Part shown: positions 6,760 to 11,646 of the stretch, piece after piece
Position numbering within the stretch: position 1 is the stretch's first letter
How the letters are laid out: every line of letters begins with the position of its first letter
From: Clostridia bacterium
GTDB taxonomy: Bacteria > Bacillota_A > Clostridia > Oscillospirales > CAG-272
NCBI GenBank assembly: GCA_017407885.1
Contig: JAFQVU010000029.1
Span: 1 to 11,646 of the forward strand
Length of the DNA stretch: 11,646 nucleotides
Direction: 5' to 3'
The notes under the pieces: generated by a model
Databases searched by the model: none
The model's input: only the letters and a program-made list of their open reading frames with translations
Told to the model about the DNA's origin: nothing
Position numbers and translations under genes: made by a program

Positions 6760-7058
6760 TTGTGCTCCTCTATACTCCCATACTTGTCGTAGCAATCAAC
6801 TACAGATGTCTAAAAGTTAGTGCATAAAGTTATTTTTGGCAGTAAACAGCATTAATATGGTTAAAAATCCGGTGATTTCTTCGGTCGTTGGGATACCGAG
6901 CGAAGGCGAAGGAGCCGTAGCGAGGCGGGGACCCGACTACCGAGAGCGTTCCTATCGAAGCTTTAGCCAAACACTCTATGAGCTTATGCGTATAGTAAAG
7001 TTCTTTGCCAAGCTTTCTTTCAAGAAAGCAACCCGTAATTTCTCAACAAAATTTCGCA
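6760..7058. other. Gene-free interval with a GC-rich, repeat-like element
   Basis: The 358 bases between the PLP-enzyme start (6700) and the murD stop (7059) hold no gene I can support apart from the doubtful leader ORF. From about 6890 to 6950 the DNA turns GC-rich, with short internal repeats (TACCGAGCG and TACCGAGAGCG; GCGAAGG repeated). The flanks are A/T-rich. An 82-codon open frame at 6836-7084 on the + strand crosses it but has no ribosome site and runs into the 3' end of murD, so I do not call it a gene. The look is that of a dispersed intergenic repeat. Confidence 0.5.
7012..7029 (-). other. Hairpin downstream of murD
   Basis: GCTTTCT (7012-7018) pairs with AGAAAGC (7023-7029) around a TTCA loop, 30 bases past the murD stop codon. 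Read leftwards it is followed by TTGGCAAAG, which has no T tract, so it is not a standard terminator. It could stabilise the murD 3' end or be part of the repeat-like element. No other terminator for murD is visible. Confidence 0.4.
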
Positions 7059-8465
7059 TCAAAACCCATTTACAATATCTTTAAAATAATTACCGCGTTC
7101 CTCGAAGTTTTTGAACATGTCAAAGCTTGCCGAAGCAGGTGAAAGTATCACGATATCGCCTGCACTCGCCGCATTTCTCGCGGCATTAACCGCCCCCTCA
7201 AAAGTGTCTGCCTCTATGATTTCGGGATTGCCGTTATAATCGGGGGATTCAAGCAGTGCCGCTTTTATTTTCGGACCGGTCGCACCGACGAGTACCACCT
7301 TTTTCGCACACTCGATGAGCGGCTTTGCGAGTGGTTCATACGGAATATGCTTGTCATATCCGCCGCATATTACAATAAGCTTCTCCGAGAAAGCACGAAG
7401 TGCCGCCTCGGTACGTGTCGGGCTTGAATCAATCGAGCTGTTGTAATATTTAACATCATCAATTTCGCGAACAAACTCACAGCGGTGCTCCACTCCGCCG
7501 AAGCTTTTGGCAATCTCGTTTACAGTTTCACGGCTAACAAACCCCTGCGTAAGCGCAATAGCTGTCATGTAGTTTTCGACGTTATGTCTGCCGGGGATTT
7601 TAATGTCCGAAGTACGGAGAATTTCACTAACATCGCCGTCAGACGAGCGGTAAACAATAACTCCATCCTGTTCATAAACTGCCGCATATCCTTCTTCGGG
7701 TATGCATTTGGCGGAGAAATATGTCACATCGGCATTTGCGAGTGATGCCATATCGCGTGTAATTTCGCAGCCGTAATTAAGTACCACCCTTTTATTCCCC
7801 TCACCTCGGAAGATATTTTCCTTGGATACGATATACTCATCCATATCGGTATGCCAGTTAAGATGATTGGGTGATACGTTTGTAACAGCCGCCGCAAACG
7901 GCGATTTTTTCATCATATGAAGCTGAAAACTCGACAATTCGACCACCGCGATATCATCCTCACGGAAGTTCTCAATTTCCGGAAGAAGCGGTTTGCCGAT
8001 GTTGCCGCCCACCCAAACATGCGAATCAGCACCGCGCTTTTTCATTTCAAGCTCAAGCATTTTGTATGTGAGCGTAGTAGTAGTGGTTTTTCCGTCACTG
8101 CCCGTGATTCCAAAAATCTTGCAGGGGCAAACTTCAAAAAATACTTCCATTTCCGATGTAAGAACTGCGCCGTGGGAAACAGCGTCTGTAAACTGCGGCA
8201 GATCACCGCGTATTCCGGGAGCTTTGAAAATGATATCCTCGGTAAAATTTTCGAGGTAATCATCGCCTAAAATCAGCGATACGCCCTTTTTTTCGAGAGA
8301 ATCAGCAAGCTCTGCCATTTTATCTCGCGGCTTTATGTCACGCGCTGTCACGCGCGCACCGCATCGAAGCAGGAAATCAATAAGCGGCGTGTTTGAAACG
8401 CCGATTCCGACAACAGCGGCGTGCTTATCTGATATATATTTTTTGAACTCGGTGAGCTTTGACAT
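7059..8465 (-). CDS. murD: UDP-N-acetylmuramoyl-L-alanine--D-glutamate ligase (MurD)
   Basis: A 468-residue cytoplasmic ATP-dependent ligase that adds D-glutamate to UDP-MurNAc-L-Ala in peptidoglycan precursor synthesis. Visible elements are an N-terminal Rossmann-like domain (AAVVGIGVSNTPL), the central-domain P loop GITGSDGKTTTTT (Lys126), VVELSSFQL around 174-182, and NVSPNHLNWH at 196-205, which corresponds to the NxSxDHLDRH motif of Mur ligases. A C-terminal ligand-binding domain follows with YNSSIDSSPTR, ICGGYDKHIPY and VLVGATGPKI. An upstream ATG at 8505-8507 would add 14 residues. It lies only a few bases after the predicted transcription start and has no ribosome site. The ATG at 8463-8465 has GAGGTG 4 bases upstream and gives a typical MurD start (MSKLTEFKKYISDK), so I chose it. 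The gene stands alone here, outside a mur/division cluster. Confidence 0.94.
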   Translation of the reverse strand: MSKLTEFKKYISDKHAAVVGIGVSNTPLIDFLLRCGARVTARDIKPRDKMAELADSLEKKGVSLILGDDYLENFTEDIIFKAPGIRGDLPQFTDAVSHGAVLTSEMEVFFEVCPCKIFGITGSDGKTTTTTLTYKMLELEMKKRGADSHVWVGGNIGKPLLPEIENFREDDIAVVELSSFQLHMMKKSPFAAAVTNVSPNHLNWHTDMDEYIVSKENIFRGEGNKRVVLNYGCEITRDMASLANADVTYFSAKCIPEEGYAAVYEQDGVIVYRSSDGDVSEILRTSDIKIPGRHNVENYMTAIALTQGFVSRETVNEIAKSFGGVEHRCEFVREIDDVKYYNSSIDSSPTRTEAALRAFSEKLIVICGGYDKHIPYEPLAKPLIECAKKVVLVGATGPKIKAALLESPDYNGNPEIIEADTFEGAVNAARNAASAGDIVILSPASASFDMFKNFEERGNYFKDIVNGF

Positions 8466-8469
8466 ATTG

Positions 8470-8475
8470 CACCTC
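8470..8475 (-). promoter_or_regulatory. Ribosome binding site that decides the murD start
   Basis: On the minus strand GAGGTG (8475-8470) lies 4 bases before the ATG at 8465-8463. The alternative ATG at 8507 is preceded only by TATAATATAAT, with no Shine-Dalgarno sequence. Confidence 0.7.
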
Positions 8476-8515
8476 ACAAGTAATCTTTGAATTGTATATT
8501 TAAGCATTATATTAT

Positions 8516-8544
8516 ATTATATCATATACTACCTTAATTGTAAA
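8516..8544 (-). promoter_or_regulatory. Strong sigma-A-type promoter of murD
   Basis: On the minus strand TTTACA (8544-8539) is followed after exactly 17 bases by a perfect TATAAT (8521-8516). The -10 sits in a run of overlapping TATAA units, so one or two further TATAAT copies follow at 5-base steps. The predicted start near 8509 gives a leader of about 44 bases to the chosen ATG. The 77 bases between this promoter and the rhaB terminator show nothing else. Confidence 0.85.
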
Positions 8545-8621
8545 CAAAAATATGGGAATTTTTCAAAATCAATGAATAATAAATTCGAAGTTAAGCAGAC
8601 CAAATAAACAATGGTTCACAC

Positions 8622-8657
8622 AAAATTAAAGCCGTCCTTTCGGACGGCTTTAATTTT
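8622..8657 (-). terminator. Terminator of the rhamnulokinase operon, overlapping the stop codon
   Basis: A perfect 16-bp inverted repeat (8622-8637 with 8642-8657) encloses a TTTC loop. Its core is GCCGTCC/GGACGGC, flanked by A and T tracts on both sides. Its right arm includes two bases of the rhaB stop codon (8658-8656). The A/T-symmetric design lets it work in both directions. Leftwards it ends the rhaB operon, with the T tract (CTTTAATTTT) lying within the stem. Confidence 0.88.
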
Positions 8658-10134
8658 ATTTTTCAATAAGCTTTGTAAAACGCTCGTATCCCTCATCCCA
8701 AGATTCGGAATTTTTCGGCTCGTAGTATTCAATATCAAACGAATTGCGTATAACCTCACGTGCCTCGGCAACGTTCTTTAACTCGCCTGCCGCGATAGCC
8801 TGAACCGCAATATTTCCGATGGCAGTGGCCTCAACGGGGCCTGCGCAAGCGGGACGTCCGCATGCATCCGCCGCGAACTGGCAGAGCAGCGATTCCTTTG
8901 TACCGCCGCCGATAATATTGATAAACGGAGTCTTGTGTCCCTTCATCTCGTCAATCCTCTCGGCTGTATAGCGGTAACGGAGCGCCAACGACTCAAAGAT
9001 ACAGCGCATGATTTCACCCGCATCCTCGGGTACATGCTGACCTGTCGCCTTGCAGTATTCCGCAATTCTCTTTGGGAGATTACCCGGAGTTGCAAAGAGA
9101 GCATCATCGGGATCGATGAGCGACTGGAACGGCTTTGATGCAAGAGCCATATCGGAGAGCTGATCGTGGGTGTAGCTCTTACCCTCGCGCTCCCATTGAC
9201 GCTTGGATTCCTGCTTAAGCCAGAGTCCGGTTATATTCTTCGAGAAACGGAAGGTATTCTCTGCTCCGCCCTCGTTGGTGAAGTTGTATTTGAACGATGC
9301 ATCCGAAATGATCGGCTCTTTTAGTTCGGAGCCCATGATGGACCATGTGCCTGAACTTAAGAAGATAAAGTCATCGCCGGCAGCGGGAACTGCAACTACT
9401 GCAGATGCGGTATCGTGAGCAGCGACATTAACTACCTTTGCATCGATATTTCCAACCTCTTCGAGCACCTGCGGCAAAAGTCCGCCGACAACGCTTCCGG
9501 GCTGTGCGATAGGAGCGAATATACCGGTGGGGATACCGAACTTCGCCAACAGATCGTATGCGAAATCACGCTTCTTTGCATCAAAGATTGCTCCCGTTGA
9601 AGCGATTGTATATTCACAACGCATCTCGCCTGTCAGGAAATAGTTAAGCAGGTCGGGGGTAAAGAGAAGCTTCTGCGCGTTGTTTATGTACATCGGCTCA
9701 TCGCGCATGGACGCGAGTATCTGATATACAGTATTAAAATTCTGGAACTGAAGTCCGGTTACATTATAAAGCTCCGAGCGCGGAACAAATTTATCCGCAT
9801 ACTCGATAATCCCCTCGGTTCGTGTATCGCGGTAGTGAACAGGGTTAGACATAAGGCGCCCAGTCTTGTCGATAAGACCGTAGTCAACGCCCCATGTGTC
9901 AATACCGATTGAACGGATATTCTTGTCCTCGGACAGTGCACACTTGCGAATAGAGTTCTTTATCTCGTGAAAAATACGAAGTGTATCCCAAGAAAATGTC
10001 CCTGCCACAGTAACGGGTTCATTCGGAAAACGATGATTCTCCTCGAGTGTTATCTTCTTTCCGTCAAAACTTCCGACGATACCGCGTCCACTCGACGCAC
10101 CAAGGTCGATAGCCAACATTTTAAGCTTTGCCAT
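8656..10134 (-). CDS. rhaB: Rhamnulokinase (FGGY family sugar kinase)
   Basis: A 492-residue cytoplasmic ATP-dependent kinase. RhaB phosphorylates L-rhamnulose to L-rhamnulose-1-phosphate. Visible elements are the first ATP/sugar loop DLGASSGRG (10-18), IDTWGVDYG (78-86), the sugar-binding HYRDTRT (100-106), AHDTASAV (239-246, Asp241 as the likely catalytic base), SSGTWSIMG (260-268), NITGLWLKQESKRQW (300-314) and the adenosine-binding GGGTKESLLCQFAAD (409-423). The combination DTWGVDYG, HYRDTRT and GLWLKQESKRQW is characteristic of rhamnulokinases rather than xylulo-, glycero- or fuculokinases. AAGGAGA at 10147-10141 lies 6 bases before the ATG. The gene follows a TIM-barrel isomerase gene across a 72-bp gap with a hairpin. 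No rhaA, rhaD, mutarotase or transporter is in the window, so substrate identity rests on family resemblance. Confidence 0.93.
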   Translation of the reverse strand: MAKLKMLAIDLGASSGRGIVGSFDGKKITLEENHRFPNEPVTVAGTFSWDTLRIFHEIKNSIRKCALSEDKNIRSIGIDTWGVDYGLIDKTGRLMSNPVHYRDTRTEGIIEYADKFVPRSELYNVTGLQFQNFNTVYQILASMRDEPMYINNAQKLLFTPDLLNYFLTGEMRCEYTIASTGAIFDAKKRDFAYDLLAKFGIPTGIFAPIAQPGSVVGGLLPQVLEEVGNIDAKVVNVAAHDTASAVVAVPAAGDDFIFLSSGTWSIMGSELKEPIISDASFKYNFTNEGGAENTFRFSKNITGLWLKQESKRQWEREGKSYTHDQLSDMALASKPFQSLIDPDDALFATPGNLPKRIAEYCKATGQHVPEDAGEIMRCIFESLALRYRYTAERIDEMKGHKTPFINIIGGGTKESLLCQFAADACGRPACAGPVEATAIGNIAVQAIAAGELKNVAEAREVIRNSFDIEYYEPKNSESWDEGYERFTKLIEK

Positions 10135-10153
10135 ACTGTTTCTCCTTCTAAAT

Positions 10154-10196
10154 AAAAAATTTCGAAAGATGCCGCCGCGAATACCGTGGCGGCACC
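10154..10196 (-). other. Intra-operon hairpin between the epimerase and rhaB genes
   Basis: Read leftwards, GGTGCCGCC (10196-10188) pairs with GGCGGCATC (10176-10168) through 9 bp, one a G-U wobble. An inner CG/CG pair follows past a mismatch, around a small loop. TTTCGAAATTTTTTATT follows. The T tract is interrupted, so it may be a partial terminator that lowers rhaB expression relative to the first gene, or a stem that protects the processed upstream mRNA. It starts 10 bases after the first gene's stop codon. Confidence 0.6.
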
Positions 10197-10206
10197 TTAT
10201 AAATCT

Positions 10207-11061
10207 TTATGCGTTTGCAATAACTTCCTTTATTGCATCACAAGCCGCCTTGAATGAATCGCGGCTGGTTGCGTATGTATTTGGCATTTTGGTCTTTTCA
10301 CCGGCTTCGAGCGAATCAAATCCGGCAAATACCTTAAGGTGAGGCTCAACTGTCATGATAAGCTCACCGTCACGCTTTTTGTTGAGATCCGAAACAATTG
10401 CCTGAAGTCCGCCGACACCCTTACCTGCCGGGCAGATGCACTTCTCTGCCGTTGCATCCTTGATATGCATGTAGAAGATCTTGTCACCGAGAAGCTCGTA
10501 TGCATGAGGATATGCTTCAAAGCCATCCATGATGAAGTTTGCAGGGTCAAATATAAGTTTGATCTCGCCGCCGAACTCATTCTGAATATCGAGGCAGTGC
10601 TCAGCATTGTCGCCGTAAATGCCTCTCTCATTTTCGTGGCAAAGAATAACATCTTCGGCTTTTGCAATCTCAAGCATCTTCGCAAGGCGCTTCATTACTT
10701 CGTCGCGGCTCTCCTCGTGGGTTATGCCCTCGGGAATGTAGAAGCTGAACATACGGATATTCTTTGTTTCAAAAATATGTGCCGCCTTGATGCAGTTGTA
10801 AATAACGGGTATGTGAGGCTCAAAATCCTCATCAATTCTGATCTTACCTACAGGAGATCCGATAGAGGAAACCTTAATTCCAGCCGCATCAAGCTTTGCT
10901 TTTGCAGCCTTCATTTCATCCTCGGTAAGCTCAGAAATACTTTTTCCGTCAACACCGCGAATCTCTATATATCCGATTCCGTTTGCTTTAAGACCTTCGA
11001 TTTGCTCGTCGAATACAGGAGAGTATTCGTCCGCAAATGCGCTCAGTACAAATTTTGCCAT
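10207..11061 (-). CDS. Sugar phosphate isomerase/epimerase-type TIM-barrel protein
   Basis: A 284-residue cytoplasmic protein of the xylose-isomerase-like (AP endonuclease 2) TIM-barrel superfamily. Four likely divalent-metal ligands can be seen at the usual strand ends: Glu143 in LCHENE, Asp172 in IFDPANF, His199 in YMHIKD and Glu239 in TVEPHL. The start LSAFADEYSP (6-15) with GLKANGIGYIEIRG (23-36) is typical of the group. Length fits sugar 3-epimerases and isomerases (about 280) rather than classical L-rhamnose isomerase (about 420). It is the first gene of an operon with rhaB, so it may make or interconvert the ketose used by the kinase. That is inference from position; inosose dehydratase-like or hydroxypyruvate isomerase-like activity remains possible. 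AAGGAG at 11074-11069 lies 7 bases before the ATG. Confidence 0.88.
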   Translation of the reverse strand: MAKFVLSAFADEYSPVFDEQIEGLKANGIGYIEIRGVDGKSISELTEDEMKAAKAKLDAAGIKVSSIGSPVGKIRIDEDFEPHIPVIYNCIKAAHIFETKNIRMFSFYIPEGITHEESRDEVMKRLAKMLEIAKAEDVILCHENERGIYGDNAEHCLDIQNEFGGEIKLIFDPANFIMDGFEAYPHAYELLGDKIFYMHIKDATAEKCICPAGKGVGGLQAIVSDLNKKRDGELIMTVEPHLKVFAGFDSLEAGEKTKMPNTYATSRDSFKAACDAIKEVIANA

Positions 11062-11121
11062 GGTAGTTCTCCTTGATTTTCAGAAAATATAATCAAAAAT
11101 TTATTTCATCGTCGATACGAC

Positions 11122-11135
11122 TGTATAGTTATACA
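11122..11135. promoter_or_regulatory. Palindromic operator-like site at the predicted start of the rhaB operon transcript
   Basis: TGTATAGTTATACA is a 14-base palindrome with 6-base perfect arms (TGTATA/TATACA). It begins about 6 bases downstream of the candidate -10 box, so it would cover the transcription start. Size, symmetry and place fit a repressor operator, for instance of the GntR class, but no regulator gene is in the window. Confidence 0.5.
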
Positions 11136-11141
11136 AACATT

Positions 11142-11170
11142 ATTATATCAGATATCAACCAAAAAATAAA
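11142..11170 (-). promoter_or_regulatory. Candidate promoter of the epimerase-rhaB operon
   Basis: On the minus strand a perfect TATAAT (11147-11142) lies 17 bases after TTTATT (11170-11165), a poor -35 box. A weak -35 often goes with activator dependence. The predicted start near 11135 would leave a leader of about 70 bases. The rest of 11062-11257 is A/T-rich, with no gene and no clear terminator for the lipoprotein gene to its right. Confidence 0.5.
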
Positions 11171-11257
11171 GTATTTTTTTGTTAAAAATCGTTTTTATAA
11201 TAAATCAATAAAATTTTGATTGGAAATTGATACAATATGCACCATAACACGTCAAAA

Positions 11258-11635
11258 TTAATAACCGCAACGGCTGCATTTGCGAGTTTTACCGTTTGAC
11301 ATCGCTTCTTCGATAGAACCCGTCAGAATATTCTTTGAATTGGAGAGGCTGGAGCAGGTCTTTTTCACATGCCATACCTCACCGCCCTTTACCCAATATA
11401 CCGTGTCCTCGTTATCGTCATGAAACTGCTCATCGGAATCTAATTTGTCTGAAATGACCAGCGTGGTATCCACGTCATCCACATATACCGTCGGGACATA
11501 CGGAATCGACTTATCCCCAGGAGTATAGTAATATGTTTCCGAAGATATATAAAGCGACGCAAGCCGCTCATCCTTATCACATCCTGCAAGCAGAAATGGA
11601 ATAAGCAAACTCAAAACAAGAGCACAACGCATCAA
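11258..11635 (-). CDS. Small lipoprotein with a C-terminal His/Cys metal-binding-like motif
   Basis: A 125-residue protein if started at the TTG at 11635 (an ATG follows at 11632). A hydrophobic segment leads to a lipobox, LLAGC, with Cys19 as the lipid-attachment residue, so it should be anchored outside the membrane. The middle is acidic and Tyr/Thr-rich (YISSETYYYTPGD, DSDEQFHDDNED). The C terminus, VYWVKGGEVWHVKKTC...KCSRCGY, carries His89, Cys94, Cys120 and Cys123. This pattern resembles the Ada-like HxxxxC...CxxC motif found at the ends of some secreted nucleases and surface proteins, and suggests zinc binding. No nuclease domain is present. No ribosome site precedes either start, the signal lacks its usual basic N terminus, and the frame stays open to the window edge. 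The true start may therefore lie outside. Function unknown. Confidence 0.75.
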   Translation of the reverse strand: MMRCALVLSLLIPFLLAGCDKDERLASLYISSETYYYTPGDKSIPYVPTVYVDDVDTTLVISDKLDSDEQFHDDNEDTVYWVKGGEVWHVKKTCSSLSNSKNILTGSIEEAMSNGKTRKCSRCGY

Positions 11636-11646
11636 TACTGTAAAAA

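Noticed and set aside
6769..6800. TTGATT...TATAGA as a minus-strand promoter for the PLP-enzyme gene
   Set aside because: The spacer is 19 bp and the -10 overlaps the GAGGAG of the short upstream ORF, so the two cannot both be used. The match is too weak to call.
6836..7084. 82-codon open frame on the + strand in the murD-PLP enzyme interval
   Set aside because: It has no ribosome site, overlaps the 3' end of murD and has a composition that follows the repeat-like DNA. Kept only as part of the intergenic element.
8466..8507. 14-residue N-terminal extension of MurD (ATG at 8505-8507)
   Set aside because: It has no Shine-Dalgarno sequence and lies almost on the predicted transcription start. 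The downstream ATG has GAGGTG and matches the usual MurD start.
10339..11076. 245-codon open frame on the + strand
   Set aside because: It is the complement of the TIM-barrel isomerase gene. Its Cys- and Leu-rich translation looks like a frame shadow, and there is no ribosome site or promoter.

Overview
The window reads as chromosomal DNA of an endospore-forming Clostridia-class Firmicute. The support is a recognisable spoIIR, strong purine-rich ribosome binding sites, A/T-rich sigma-A-type promoters with 17-bp spacers, and clostridial versions of several enzymes. The genus cannot be fixed from the sequence. There are no rRNA or tRNA genes, CRISPR arrays, transposases, or phage genes.

Left part (1-3540, + strand): the 3' end of an unidentified gene, then a complete alpha-phosphoglucomutase/phosphomannomutase (196-1917) closed by a near-perfect terminator. 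A small four-cysteine protein with its own promoter follows (2133-2327). Next is a DAHP synthase of the AroF (type I-beta) class, with its own promoter and terminator (2482-3498). Together these cover sugar-phosphate interconversion and entry to the shikimate pathway.

Middle part (3540-8550, - strand): reading leftwards, murD is transcribed from a strong promoter. A 358-bp stretch without a confident gene follows; it holds a GC-rich segment that looks like a dispersed intergenic repeat. Next come a YnbB-like PLP enzyme of the methionine gamma-lyase family and a cation diffusion facilitator (TTG start, ribosome site overlapping the upstream stop codon, probably translationally coupled). A long-stem terminator separates these from spoIIR, which encodes the forespore-to-mother-cell signal protein that triggers pro-sigma-E processing. 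The loop of this terminator can also pair with the last codons of the efflux gene, so the two stems interlock as a possible pseudoknot.

Right part (8620-11646, - strand): a sugar operon of a TIM-barrel isomerase/epimerase followed by a rhamnulokinase. It has a candidate promoter with a palindromic operator-like site at the predicted transcription start, a hairpin between the two genes, and a 16-bp terminator overlapping the rhaB stop codon. No rhaA or rhaD is present, so the route feeding the kinase is open. Upstream lies a small lipoprotein with a C-terminal His/Cys metal-binding-like motif, whose true start may lie outside the window.

Most genes here are ordinary housekeeping genes. The observations most worth checking are the interlocked hairpins between the efflux gene and spoIIR, the operator-like palindrome of the rhamnulokinase operon, the intergenic repeat-like element, and the small cysteine proteins.
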